64,000 nt of DNA from Calendula officinalis (taxonomy: Eukaryota; Streptophyta; Magnoliopsida; Asterales; Asteraceae), in the NCBI GenBank assembly GCA_963853835.1, contig OY970823.1, positions 11,922,001 to 11,986,000 on the forward strand, written 5' to 3'. Numbering within the stretch: position 1 is the first letter of the stretch; each line of letters begins with the position of its first letter. The notes below the pieces were generated by a model. That model was not told the origin of the DNA, did not search any database, and worked only from the letters and a program-made list of their open reading frames with translations. Below are positions 43,650-54,134 of this stretch, in pieces. Both the position numbers and the translations under genes were made by a program.

Positions 43650-46243
43650 CGTTCAAAGATCAGATTGGACGGAATGTGGAAGCTTATGTGGATGACATTG
43701 TCATTAAAAGCAAAGCAGAGGATATCATGTTGGCAGATATCAAAGAAACTTTTGATGCGCTGCGGAGGATCAACATGAAGCTTAACCCCTCCAAATGCAG
43801 CTTTGGCATGGAAGAGGGCAAGTTCCTAGGGCACATCATCACGCCGAGGGGCATTAAAGCCAACCCCAAGAAAATACAGGCTGTTTTAGACATGGTCTCC
43901 CCATCCACCAAAAAGCAGGTGCAAAGTTTGAATGGTAAGCTAGCCGCGCTCAGCCGCTTCCTCTCAAAAGCAGCTGATCGATCTCTACCATTTTTCCACA
44001 CTTTGAAAGGCTGCATAAAGAAGCAAGATTTTTCCTGGACACCTGAAGCCGAATCAGCCTTTCAAGAGCTAAAGCAGTTTATGGCCACCCTTCCTACGCT
44101 CACAGCTCCTGTACCAGGGGAAACATTGGTGGTATACCTGGCTGCTTCTGTGGAATGTGTTAGTGCGGTTATGATGGCACAACGTGGGTCTACCCAAATG
44201 CCAGTTTACTTTGTTAGTCGGGTGTTGAAAGGCCCAGAAGTAAATTACCCGTGCTTGGAAAAATTAGCTCTTGCTTTGGTACATGCAACTAGGCGTTTGA
44301 GGCGTTACTTCCAGGCTCACCCTATTCATGTCTTAACAGACAAACCAATTAAGCACGTCCTGGCAAGGCCTGAAGTGTCAGGACGTTTGGCTAAGTGGGC
44401 CGTGGAGTTGGGGGAGCATGAAATTTCTTTTCATCCAAGAACTTCTATGAAAGGTCAGATCTTGGCCGATTTTCTTGCCGAGGTAGACGAAGACGATAAG
44501 GAAAGGCACGTACAGGGGGACGAAAATACCCCATGGACACTCTTCACTGACGGTGCCTCTAACTTAGAGGGCTCCGGGGCGGGTTTAATTCTTACAGACC
44601 CCAATAAAAATGAGTATACGTATGCCCTGAAGTTTGAGTTTCCCACAACTAACAATGAAGCGGAGTATGAAGCTTTGTTAGCAGGCTTGAAAATTGCCAG
44701 GAAAATGGGGGTGACAAGCATATCTGTATTTGTAGATTCACAGCTTGTCGCCAACCAAGTCAGTGGAGCGTTCGTTGCGAACCAAGCCTCCATGCAACTA
44801 TACTTAGAAGAAACTAAAAAGCTGATCTCACAATTCACAAAATTTACCATCGAGCAAGTGCCCCGAAATCGCAACAAATTGGCTGACGCCCTAAGCAAGT
44901 TGGCTTCGTCCGCCTTTGCCCATCTCAAAAAAGAATTACTGGTGGAGATCTTGACAGAAAAGTCCATTACGCGACCAAAGGAGGTTGCCACTGTTGCAGA
45001 CGAAGAATGTTGGATGACTCCGATCTTAAATTTCCTCAAACATGATGTACTACCGGCTGATCCACAGCTAGCAAGGAAAATTCGTATGAAGTCACCAATG
45101 TACACGTTGGTGGACAACTGCCTGTTTCGCAAATCTTATCTGGGGCCACACCTGCGTTGTGTTGGCCCAATACAGGCCAAAAGTATCATTGAAGCTGTGC
45201 ATAGCGGCACATGCTCCCTCCACGCGGGACCACGCTCGGTCACTGGTAAAATCATGCGATTAGGTTACTTCTGGCCAACAATGCATCAAGATGCAAGGGA
45301 GGAAATCGAAAAGTGCACAGCCTGTCAACAAAATGCTTCTGTCGCCAAATCGCCAAAGCAGGATCTTATACCTGTTACTACGGCATGGCCATTTTACAAA
45401 TGGGGCATCGACATTGTTGGACCATTTCCACCAGGCGTGGGCAATGTCAAATTTCTCATTGTTGCTGTTGACTACTTTACCAAGTGGATAGAAGCAAAGC
45501 CCTTGGCAACTATTACTGGGAAGCGAGTTATAAATTTTGTCTGGGAACACATCGTTTGCAGGTTTGGGGTACCACATGTCATGGTAAGCGATAATGGCAA
45601 ACAATTTGCAGAAGGTCCATTCAAGGTTTGGTGCTCTGACCTGAACATCCAACAGAGGTTCACGTCAGTAGCACATCCTCAGGCCAATGGCCAGGTCGAG
45701 GTCATGAACAAAGCCATCGTGAAAGCAATCAAGGCCAAATTAGGCCAACGCAAAACTGCATGGGTGGATCTACTACCAGGGATCCTTTGGGCTCATCGGA
45801 CCACCCCAAGTACAACTACATCTGAAACACCTTTCAGCTTGGTCTATGGTACGGAAGCCGTCATTCCTCCAGAAATTACTCACCCAACTCAACGGGTTAT
45901 GGACTTCAATCCTGAAGAAAATGAAGACGCACTACGAGAGAACTTAAACATCGTAGAAGAGCGTCGGGAGATCGCTCTCATCAAACAGGCCGCTAGTCAC
46001 ATGCAGATGGCCAAATATTATAATCAGCGAGTCCGTCCTCTCTCTTTTCAGCCAGGCGATCTGGTATGGAGGAAGAATGAGGCCAGCAGGGCAGAAAGTC
46101 AAGGCAAGCTCGGCCCTACATGGGAAGGCCCTTATCGAGTACTTCATGCTCATGGCAATGGGTCTTACACCTTGTCAGACATGGACGGACAGACTATTCC
46201 CAGGACATGGAATGTCATGAACCTGAAGAAGTGTTACGTTTAA
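43637..46243 (+). CDS. Gypsy RT end, RNase H, second RNase H and integrase
   Basis: 868 codons; the first codon is TTG and only marks where the frame reopens. The RT catalytic box YVDDIV is at about residues 17-22 and FLGHIIT near 65. The connection/RNase H region is at about 160-280. The archaeal-type RNase H begins at TLFTDGASNLEGSGAG (about 300) with NNEAEYEALLAGL and VFVDSQLVANQ. Integrase has an HHCC domain (HSG...HAG...CTACQQ, about 521-565), catalytic Asp in WGIDIVGPF (about 590), VSDNGKQF (about 650), and Glu in ANGQVEVMNK (about 685), then a GPYRV C-terminal module. The part is intact, but it is cut from gag by the duplication. Confidence 0.93.
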   Translation: MIDQAFKDQIGRNVEAYVDDIVIKSKAEDIMLADIKETFDALRRINMKLNPSKCSFGMEEGKFLGHIITPRGIKANPKKIQAVLDMVSPSTKKQVQSLNGKLAALSRFLSKAADRSLPFFHTLKGCIKKQDFSWTPEAESAFQELKQFMATLPTLTAPVPGETLVVYLAASVECVSAVMMAQRGSTQMPVYFVSRVLKGPEVNYPCLEKLALALVHATRRLRRYFQAHPIHVLTDKPIKHVLARPEVSGRLAKWAVELGEHEISFHPRTSMKGQILADFLAEVDEDDKERHVQGDENTPWTLFTDGASNLEGSGAGLILTDPNKNEYTYALKFEFPTTNNEAEYEALLAGLKIARKMGVTSISVFVDSQLVANQVSGAFVANQASMQLYLEETKKLISQFTKFTIEQVPRNRNKLADALSKLASSAFAHLKKELLVEILTEKSITRPKEVATVADEECWMTPILNFLKHDVLPADPQLARKIRMKSPMYTLVDNCLFRKSYLGPHLRCVGPIQAKSIIEAVHSGTCSLHAGPRSVTGKIMRLGYFWPTMHQDAREEIEKCTACQQNASVAKSPKQDLIPVTTAWPFYKWGIDIVGPFPPGVGNVKFLIVAVDYFTKWIEAKPLATITGKRVINFVWEHIVCRFGVPHVMVSDNGKQFAEGPFKVWCSDLNIQQRFTSVAHPQANGQVEVMNKAIVKAIKAKLGQRKTAWVDLLPGILWAHRTTPSTTTSETPFSLVYGTEAVIPPEITHPTQRVMDFNPEENEDALRENLNIVEERREIALIKQAASHMQMAKYYNQRVRPLSFQPGDLVWRKNEASRAESQGKLGPTWEGPYRVLHAHGNGSYTLSDMDGQTIPRTWNVMNLKKCYV

Positions 46244-46673
46244 TAATTTGGTTTGATCATGTATCCCAATTTTATTCAATAAAACTCAATAAGATAACAC
46301 TTTTTATTCTGTACGATGTTACAGCACATGCATGCACAAATGACATAGTCAAGAACATAGTTCCATATCAATTATACTAGGTGGTCCATCACACATATGT
46401 TTGATCCCTACACATGCATCCAATTTCATCTTTTAATCAACTTGATAAAAGATAAGCACTTCCTATTCGGAAGCGACATCCTCGCGAGTAAAAAATTATT
46501 TCACCGGTACACCAACAAACACATACACAATTTCTATTGCAAAGTACACGCATAGAAAGAAACCAAGTAATTTCAAAACATAGAAATTCCACAAAAATAT
46601 TCAAAGGCTACAAAGCAATAATCCAACCACAAAATTAAATCACGTCACAAAGTCATAACATGCATAAACAAGC
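46244..46673 (+). other. Gypsy 3' noncoding spacer
   Basis: 430 bp between the convergent pol and antisense ORFs. AATAAAACTC near 46278 is a plausible poly(A) signal for the sense RNA. No gene. Confidence 0.6.
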
Positions 46674-47038
46674 TAAGGTTGTGGCTGTGCCGACAATAAG
46701 GCTATGATAGCCGGCAATGACATCTCCAAATCTTGCACCAAGGTAGTCATAATGGGAAAAGCCCTGTCTGCAAATTTCTCACTTGCACGCATCATGTCAC
46801 CATGCGTCGCAGGGTTCAAAAAAGGCAAGCTCTCGGGAGAAATATTGGGGAGTGCATCTTTCACTTTTTTGCTAGCAAGATGTCTTCCAAACATATGAGA
46901 GGCACGGTTAAAATTGTTCAGCACATTAGCAACATCAGGATGTTTAAGCATCAAATCAAATAGCTGAGGTAATGCAGCAACTAAGTCTTTCCTCGTCTGC
47001 AAGGAAGCATCGCGTTCTTCACGCATCTGGACAATCGC
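46674..47038 (-). pseudogene. C-terminal continuation of the antisense gene after a stop
   Basis: In the same frame as the antisense gene, separated from it by the single TAA at 47039-47041. An inner ATG at 47026 opens 117 codons: a helical, Leu-rich segment (QLFDLMLKHPDVANVLNNF, FADRAFPIMTTLVQDLEMSL). Either a late nonsense mutation cuts the protein, or the real gene ends at 47039 and this is its former tail. Confidence 0.55.
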
Positions 47039-48945
47039 TTACCTCATAGTCTCCAGCTCAGCATCTTTTTCAACTACCTGTTGCTCTTTTTGCACCAACT
47101 GCTCATCACGGGCACTAAGTTTGGCTGACATCTCTTGTTTGTCTGTTTCAACCTTAGCCAAAATGATCGCTTGCTGGGATATTTTTTCTTCCAGCATACG
47201 TACTTCCTCTTGACAACGACTAGATATAGTCTGCTCAAGCGCTAGGTCTTTCTTCAGAGAGGTAATATCATCTTTGCTATTATCAACTTGCACCTGCAGC
47301 TCGGCGCACGACTTCTTTAATTCCCCATGTTCATTGTTTACAAGCTGACGGACATATTCCATAAAACTATTGAACATATCTATATCTGCTGCACCAATCC
47401 CGGTCATCGATCCTGCTGGCGCACCCTCGCTAGTAGAAATAGGCAAGGTGGTACGTTGCAAAGCCGGAGGCTGCGTGGTAGATCCAAAAGGAGTGCTGAT
47501 AGTCCCAAACATACTAGAGGTTGGCCCAATGGTGGCACTTGCTCCAAATGATCCGGTTTTACCCCCGCGATTTACTAACGTCGCATTTGCGGGAAGATTA
47601 GAGGGGAACGTCAACTTTGGCACCTTCGGGGGGAGGTCATAATCGCTTACATCTAGAACCACCGCCCTTTTACCAAGTCCTAGCATATCTCTGCCATCTA
47701 ATCGGGGATCTGGAATTGACGTTGCTCCCAGATAATCGAAGTCTCCTACACATTCACAATAAGATCGTTAAGTAACATGTAGTAAGTTGGCAACGACTAT
47801 AATTATCGTGTTACCTGTTTCATTTTCGTTACCACTCTCAACAACAGTCCTGGACAGTGAATTTTCATTCTCAGCAGCACCTGCGAAACATAACACGTAC
47901 GCTTACCTTTTACCATCGTAAATATATATGTGTAAAGATGGTGCAATTACCTGATGTCGAGCTTGATGTTACTTCGTTGATTGCGGTCGTGTCTACCCCA
48001 GAATTAACATGTGAGGAAGCACCAGTTTCTTGTCCACCAAGGGTAGCATCAGTCGGATGACTTTCGATCTCATACTCCATAATAGCTGGATCTCCCTCCA
48101 TGAAATCCATCAAGCTCATGGCTGCAGGAAACATACAATGAGTCAGTACCTGTACAAGGATAATATAAAAGCAAAGCATGACAATATAACAACAGAAACC
48201 CACGTTTCCCAGTATCCGAGTCCATAATCACAGGCTTCATTCCTTCAATCCAATAATCAGATACACCAGCTAACACCAAAGCACCTTCCTCATACACCCG
48301 AAATACAATTGTCTTTCGTAAAATTTGCTTGCACAGCCTTTCGCTTTGAGGTGTTAGGGCTGGAGCATTGTTTAACGATTTGTCAAATCCCGTTCTCCAT
48401 CCAAACAAGTTACTAGCCCACATATTTCTGAAAGCGGCATCGACAAACACATATTTAAATCTCCAATTCCTATGACTAGTAAAACACTCCCGAATAAATT
48501 TTTTCTTTCTATCTTTTAACTCTACAGAAAACCAATCATGGGATATCATCAGCTTATAACACGCCCTAAATAGAGGTACTGAGGGTTTTATGCCCATTGC
48601 CACCAGTAACATCTCAAACGTCGTAATTTTTGATACAGCTACTGGGTGTAACTGTGCAAACCCCAACTTGAAATAGTTCAGCACTCTCAGATAAAAAGCA
48701 GTGGGCGGAAATCTAAAATTGGAGTGGGAAAGGTAGTGGATATAGAGAGCTACTTTCCCTTGAGGAGGAGAATTGGCTCGTTGATTTGACATAGGCACAA
48801 TAGCATTATATTTTCTAAGGCATGGATACTCATCCATCAGTTTTGCTAGCATTTTGTCATTGACGGTGCTAGGGCTTCGAGCAACTGATGGAGCTTCCAC
48901 CACAATCGCATCTAACACTGGCTCTCCCATGTTAAGACAAGACAA
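47039..48945 (-). CDS. Spliced antisense gene in Tat element (PF04195-like)
   Basis: Four predicted exons on the minus strand: 48945-48204, 48121-47951, 47880-47815 and 47745-47039. Each intron has GT and AG ends (82, 70 and 69 bp) and all three are phase 1. The joined frame is 561 codons and open throughout. Exon 1 (LSHSNFRFPPTAFYLRVLNY, FAQLHPVAVSKITTFEMLLV and a later WRFKYVFVD) looks like the plant 'putative gypsy type transposon' domain (PF04195), from memory. Exons 2 and 3 are acidic; exon 4 has a long coiled coil (about 47330-47040). Antisense ORFs are known in Tat elements; their function is not. Confidence 0.8.
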
Positions 48946-49903
48946 CTACGCCTAATAAAATAGCCAACGATATCAACTATCTAGATACAGGAATATAAAT
49001 AAAGCCAGGGAAACGCAAAAATGTACCTGTAAGTAGCGAGCAACCCAATTAAAACTGCAAGCAAGATATACAACAGTTAGGAAGGAGATAATTATCTCAA
49101 GCAAGTAGGCTAAACCCTAATAGCTACTCAACAAGGTCTTGCGGCTATCGCGGCTTGCGAACGCGCCTTGGGTACCCGATCCAGATTGTTTCGATCAAGA
49201 CCATCGGTAAAACCCTAGCTCGTCGATTCCCCAACCCGTAAAACCTACTGCTCGTAAAATCCTAGAGCCATCGGTCGAGCCAACCGCCGGTCGAAACCAA
49301 CGAATCGCCGGTCCAATATGCCTCCCGATTACTTGGGACAAACCGCCGGTCTCACGGACTCACCGCTGCGACAGCCGGTCAATGTCACCCCCGCGACCGC
49401 CGGTCTAAAACTGGCCCGAACCGCCGGTTTAAATTTGGACAGCCGGTCGAATTAACCCCCCATCGATATCCCGCTCGCTATCCCGTGAAACCCTAAAGCC
49501 GTCGGTCGAAAACGAACTACGAACCGCCGGTCGAAAAACAACTCTACCGCCGGTCTAAAGTTTACACCGGTTTCGATCGCAACCTCGACTCGAACCCGTG
49601 GTCTAAAATTGACAGTCGGTTAAAAACCCGGAGCCGCCGTTTCCGTCCCCAACAACCCTAAGATCGAATTGGGCTAATGACCGCCGGCATTTAGCTTTTG
49701 ACAGCCGGTATAAGCCGACTAATTCACTTGCGGATAACACAAAACCGCCGGTCAAGTCAAGGACAGCCGGTCATAGGCTGCCGGACAGCCAGCCGATACA
49801 CTCGAACAAAATAAAAAAAAAATAAATAGAAAAACCGGAAGAAGACTTACTTGATAGTTACGACTTGCAAATCGACTTTTTGACAAATCCTAACTCGGGG
49901 GCA
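48946..49903 (-). repeat. Antisense-gene upstream region with GCCGGT minisatellite-like motif
   Basis: From about 49260 to 49790 the core GCCGGT occurs around 14 times, alternating between ACCGCCGGTC and GACAGCCGGTC contexts at irregular 15-60-bp spacing. The region is far more GC-rich than its surroundings. It ends with a purine tract CTCGGGGGCA directly before the 3' LTR (plus-strand primer). It may also hold the antisense promoter. Confidence 0.65.
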
Positions 49904-50494
49904 TGATAAGGTTAGTGGGAGTTACCTATGTATATATAGGCTAATTCCTCAAAACCTAAATAATGATGGGCCCTTATCTTCAAGAGTCCAGTCACAATAA
50001 TAATGGCCCACGTGGATTCGCCAACTCATGATCGTGCTCGTCAAGTCATGACCGCCTGTCGCCGTCATCACCGCCTGTCAAAGTCATGACAGCCTGTCCG
50101 GTCAGGTCATCACCGCCTGTCATGATCAGAGGCGCGCGTCTGAGGCGTCATAATGGCGCTTCATGACTACTTTATTGCATGCCGTTACACGATCATTGAC
50201 CGTTGTCTTAATGGCACTTCATGACTGCTTTATTGCAGTCATAATGAGCCAACGTTCCACATACCTGAGACCTGGCCATATAAATACATGGCCTAGCTCA
50301 GTATCAAACACACACTGAGAGAGATTCAAAAAAGCTCTACAACACAGAGTTCACACACTCTTACTTTCACCTTCGCACTCAACTTCGATCACCCTAGGTT
50401 CGCCAAGAACTTGTTGGGTTTGCACTGTGATCATCACACGAGATTCAAGGTTGACGTCGCCTAATCTTCGTGTTTGACAATCGTTGCTCGAACA
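49904..50494 (+). repeat. 3' LTR of gypsy element
   Basis: 591 bp. Differs from the 5' LTR at 49919 (g for a at 39999) and at 50439 (c for g at 40519). Followed by target duplication ATATC. Confidence 0.96.
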
Positions 50495-50499
50495 ATATC

Positions 50500-50727
50500 A
50501 TTAAGTGATTCTTGCATCTGGCTTAATACTTCTTGTAATTGTTTATGACTCTCACTTATTTTTAATAATAATTCTGGTAATTGTTTTATTAATAAACTTA
50601 GTATTTCTGTGGTGTTATTTAATTTTTTAGTTGTTATATTTACTTTTTCTCCTAATGGTTTGCTTTCAAATTCTTCATTATTTTGCAATTCTTTAAAAGT
50701 TTTCAAGATATCATCTTGGTCAATCAT
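50500..50727 (-). pseudogene. ORF2-like coiled-coil protein of virus 2, cut by gypsy insertion
   Basis: ATG 50727 follows the movement-protein stop by 2 bases. About 76 virus-derived codons encode a Leu/Ser/Glu coiled coil (LSLLIKQLPELLLKISESHK). The frame then enters the gypsy LTR. Position matches ORF II of caulimoviruses (insect transmission factor) or its soymovirus counterpart; function is inferred from position only. The short remainder lies left of 39979. Confidence 0.6.
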
Positions 50728-50729
50728 TT

Positions 50730-51698
50730 TTAAATTCTAAGACTTAAAGATCTAATCATTTCTTCTATATCTTCTATATCTTCATCTTTATTTGAAGTAG
50801 ATGGTCGGTCTGTTTGTATATCTACACTAGATGCTCTTCCAAAAGTTGTAGATATTGGGGGTTCTATATAAGGGATGGGGTCTCTTTTAATTAAAGGCGT
50901 AGTTATTGTTTTTCTAAGGTTTGACTCGTAAAATTTTTTATTATTTATAAGTTTTGGTGACTCTAATGAAAGGAATGGTTCAAATAATTTATCTATATAA
51001 ATTCTATCTTCTGCTTTAAAAGTAATGCTATGATGGGAGTTTGTTAGTGCATAATTTATTTGATATGTTATTGTAAAGGGATGATTACCTTTTAACATTA
51101 AATTATTCCGTAATAATTTATATCTCACCGTAATACTACTACTTAAGTCTTTATCATTTAAACTTAATCCTAGTTGAATATTTATATTAAATTTTATTTT
51201 TCCTTCTATTAGATTTCCTGTACCTTTAGCAATTATACTTTCTTGTTTATCTACTATTCTATCATCTCGAATTTCTAATTCTATTGGAGTGTTTAATTCA
51301 CTAAAGGTGCTTTTTAATATAACCTGAATAGTTGAGATATGAATATATGCTATTTTAGCTCGGTCTGATTCTCTAATATGTTGTATTCTATTTCTTAGTT
51401 GTTGTTTATTTATAATAGGAATAATAATATCTCCTTGGGTTGCTTCTATAGGTATGGGTTCTTCACCTATTATTTTTCCATAATAAATGATGTTTTTTCT
51501 TGAGAAGAAATTCTTAAATGAATCATATTTAAAATTATGTTTTTCAGATAAAGTAAAGTTAATTCTTCTTATAGCATCCTTTTTCACTATACTATTTTTA
51601 TTAGTTAACGTATCTAGTAGATATCCTGATTCATCTTCTTTATCATGAATAATAGTAATATCTTCTTCTATTTCTTTTTGTGAAGCTGTGTGCGACAT
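50730..51698 (-). CDS. Movement protein of virus 2
   Basis: 322 codons from ATG 51698. Position after the primer site and before ORF2 identifies it as the 30K-type movement protein. The core includes IAYIHISTIQVILKSTF and GNLIEGKIKFNINIQLGLSL, with a hydrophobic beta-rich middle. The C-terminus is Ser/Asp-rich. Unlike most ORFs here, it is uninterrupted. Its neighbours are packed tightly (22 bp upstream, 2 bp downstream), as in viruses that translate a polycistronic RNA by reinitiation. The protein would form tubules in plasmodesmata. Confidence 0.78.
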   Translation of the reverse strand: MSHTASQKEIEEDITIIHDKEDESGYLLDTLTNKNSIVKKDAIRRINFTLSEKHNFKYDSFKNFFSRKNIIYYGKIIGEEPIPIEATQGDIIIPIINKQQLRNRIQHIRESDRAKIAYIHISTIQVILKSTFSELNTPIELEIRDDRIVDKQESIIAKGTGNLIEGKIKFNINIQLGLSLNDKDLSSSITVRYKLLRNNLMLKGNHPFTITYQINYALTNSHHSITFKAEDRIYIDKLFEPFLSLESPKLINNKKFYESNLRKTITTPLIKRDPIPYIEPPISTTFGRASSVDIQTDRPSTSNKDEDIEDIEEMIRSLSLRI

Positions 51699-51720
51699 AA
51701 TGAAAAAATAAATTATACTC

Positions 51721-51948
51721 TTATAATGTTAATATTTTTACCTTTTCTTCGATAATTCTTTTTTCTTTCATTCTTTTTTCAAGTCTATTTTCTAAAAACA
51801 TTTTTACTTTAGTCATCGTTGGTCTATGTTCATGTTGACTTGTTTTTATTCTTTCTTTTATATGAGTAAGATCTTTTTCTGCGATAGATACTTCTTCGTT
51901 TATATCTTCTAAGGCAGTGTTTATTTGTTTCTTTAAAAGTAGAGTCAT
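51721..51948 (-). CDS. Small coiled-coil ORF before the movement protein
   Basis: 75 codons from ATG 51948, the first ATG-started ORF after the primer site. Highly charged helix (EDINEEVSIAEKDLTHIKER, then LENRLEKRMKEKR). No family motif. Small ORFs at this position occur in soymoviruses and as leader ORFs in caulimoviruses. Confidence 0.5.
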   Translation of the reverse strand: MTLLLKKQINTALEDINEEVSIAEKDLTHIKERIKTSQHEHRPTMTKVKMFLENRLEKRMKEKRIIEEKVKILTL

Positions 51949-51970
51949 TTTGTTAATTAAATCGTATGTC

Positions 51971-51984
51971 TAGCTCTGATACCA
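51971..51984 (-). other. tRNA-Met primer binding site of virus 2
   Basis: The minus strand reads TGGTATCAGAGCTA, 22 bp upstream of the first small ORF. It marks the start of the conventional genome map. Confidence 0.87.
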
Positions 51985-52526
51985 AAGTTTTAACAACAAA
52001 GTTAAAGAGAATACCTGAATGTGTTTTTAATAGATGATAGTTGATGATGATGAACGTTGATATGCTTGAATGTTGATTCTTCTTGCTTGATCTCTGAATT
52101 ATGTTTGATTAAAGAGTGTTTAGTATTTTTAGGAGAGTATGATCTGCTTTTCAGAAGTTTAAAACTTCAACAGATAGAACAATAGAATTCATATTCATGG
52201 AAACTTGATGATTTTATTACATGGGGAGTGCCTCTTTATATAGGCAACATTTTACAATACGTATCATACAATGACCACTACATAAACATTATTAGTGGGT
52301 GGCACTACTCTTGGATACCAAGAGTCCACTACACTCCACTAGACTCTAATAGTAACAAACACTCATACACTATGACACATAGTACATACACTATGACATA
52401 AAGTCATAGGTTTATTCGATACCTATACCTATACCTATAATACAAATAAAATTAGTACATACTCGTATGTACTTTACATTTTGCTTTTACTATATTTTCT
52501 CCTCCGAAATGATGGAAGGTTTGTCG
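51985..52526 (-). promoter_or_regulatory. Intergenic promoter and leader of virus 2
   Basis: Between the transactivator-like stop and the primer site. TATATAAA on the minus strand (complement of 52235-52242) lies about 250 bp upstream of the primer site, in a GC-poor region. Direct repeats CATACACTATGACA and TACCTATACC lie farther upstream (52360-52440). An AATAAA complement at 52213-52218 may be the poly(A) signal, though it is unusually close to the TATA box. Confidence 0.55.
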
Positions 52527-52980
52527 TTATTCCATGATTGGTACTTCATCTTTGTTTTCCTTGCAATATTGACAGTTGTGTGTAGGTGAATCAAGTATAA
52601 TGGAGCATAGTTGCTTTTTTACATCTGCCGGTAACTCTGAGAGATGCTTTGTAAACTCTTCGAATGGTTCTTCAAAGGTAGCTAGTGCTTGTAAACCTGC
52701 TGGGCTAATCTGACTATTTGTATCTTGTGAATAAATTAACATTGTATTACTACAATAATTAATTCTAACATCTGATTTTTGACTTCGGTCTGTGCCTATT
52801 CTTGATGCAGCAAGGTATACTCCTGCGAGTGCTGAAATAAGATGATTTTTTGTTGGTGTGATCTGGGCAATTACATCTTTTGTGCTTGTGGGTTGTATAG
52901 TGCTGAAAGAATTCGTACTTTTTGTTTTATTTGTTGTCCAATAAACAGAAGACCAGGGCCAAAGGTTATTTATTATCCAA
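52527..52980 (-). pseudogene. Transactivator (TAV)-like C-terminus of virus 2
   Basis: The open part is 52742-52527 (71 codons from an inner ATG). The frame is also open upstream to about 52880, then protein-like coding continues in another frame to about 52975. The segment includes SALAGVYLAASRIGTD and a Cys pair in HNCQYCKENKDE near the end. Position immediately before the promoter is where caulimo- and soymoviruses carry ORF VI, the inclusion-body/translation transactivator. The N-terminal two thirds is missing and there is a frameshift. Confidence 0.5.
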
Positions 52981-53149
52981 TAAACATGTTAGAGTTTATG
53001 GAAATAAGTTTCGGGCCTGTTTAGAGTAGACTCAGTTGACATGTTTATTAAACGGGTTAGAGGTAATGATAACTTAAATCGATTGACCCGCCAACCTAAT
53101 TAATTTTTTAAACATGTTTAAATATAAATATAAAATTTTACTCTAGCGG

Positions 53150-53440
<291 letters not shown>

Positions 53441-53450
53441 GTCATTACAA

Positions 53451-54104
53451 GATTTGCATCGTAGCAATTACATGACTAATCTCAATCATGGTTTATTTGA
53501 TGTGGGGGAGCATGACAAATGGGGTTTTGGGGCTAGAAACTCTTTTGATATGTCCATAATAGTGAAGTTATTGGTTCATACTACAATGATTGCAAAGAAT
53601 CTTGAGGTTGATAACACCAAGGCTGCTATTTCTAAACAAGTGATTGGCTGGAAGAATAAAGAGGTGAAACGTGACACTTGTGATGAGGTTGGATCTGATT
53701 TTGAAGGGACAGACGTGATCATCATAATTGCTGGTTGCAAATACCAAGTTAGAGATTTCAAGGTTGCTTGGAATTTATTCTCAACAAAAGAAATGGTGGT
53801 TGCAAGTGTAAACATGGGAAAGAATTCATCACTTGTGGTTGATGATAGAATTGCTGAATTGAGGACAATTCCTTTTCAAGGGGGAGGGGATGATACATGT
53901 ACGGATAAGGTCCAAGGAAGGTTTTGGATGAATGGTTCATGGGATGTGTGGGTAGTCTTGTTTTGGACATTATTAGCCATAAGAGGCTACACAACAAAGG
54001 ATTACTTGAACGTTTTCAACACTTATTATTTGTTACAAATCATATGCAAGGTTGACACACATTACATGTTGATGTGTCTTGATGATAAGGCTGATGTGGG
54101 TTAA
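53451..54104 (+). pseudogene. C-terminal part of the 737-aa ORF, truncated unit
   Basis: 217 codons identical or nearly so to the ends of the two full ORFs, beginning at DLHRSNYMTN. The upstream frame is only TA repeat. Shares Tyr with unit 3 at the NTYY position where unit 2 has Asn. Confidence 0.9.
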
Positions 54105-54134
54105 ATCTTGTGAGTTTGATGACATGGGGATTAA

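Larger units (their letters stand above)
39984..50494 (+). mobile_element. Young Ty3/gypsy retrotransposon, Tat-type, with antisense gene
   Basis: The element is 10.5 kb and is flanked by ATATC at 39979-39983 and 50495-50499. LTRs are 591 bp each and differ at two positions that I found by direct comparison. Internal order is primer site, gag, protease, RT, RNase H, a second (archaeal-type) RNase H and integrase, then a spliced ORF on the opposite strand and a GCCGGT-rich repeat. Dual RNase H, a CxxH-type knuckle and a large 3' region with an extra antisense ORF are features of the plant Tat lineage. It interrupts virus 2. Confidence 0.95.
36754..52980 (-). mobile_element. Endogenous pararetrovirus 2, split by a gypsy element
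   Basis: On the minus strand, right to left: transactivator-like C-terminus, promoter, tRNA-Met primer site, small ORF, movement protein, ORF2-like coiled coil, [gypsy 39984-50494], a small virion-associated-type ORF, coat protein with CCHC, and protease-RT. This order is that of caulimo- and soymoviruses, unlike cluster 1. RNase H and most of the transactivator are missing. About 5.7 kb of virus remains. No integrase or LTR belongs to it. Confidence 0.85.

Noticed and set aside
41206..45663. Antisense frames opposite gypsy gag-pol (for example 44455-45132)
   Set aside because: They shadow conserved pol domains and have no splice or domain support, unlike the antisense gene at 47039-48945.
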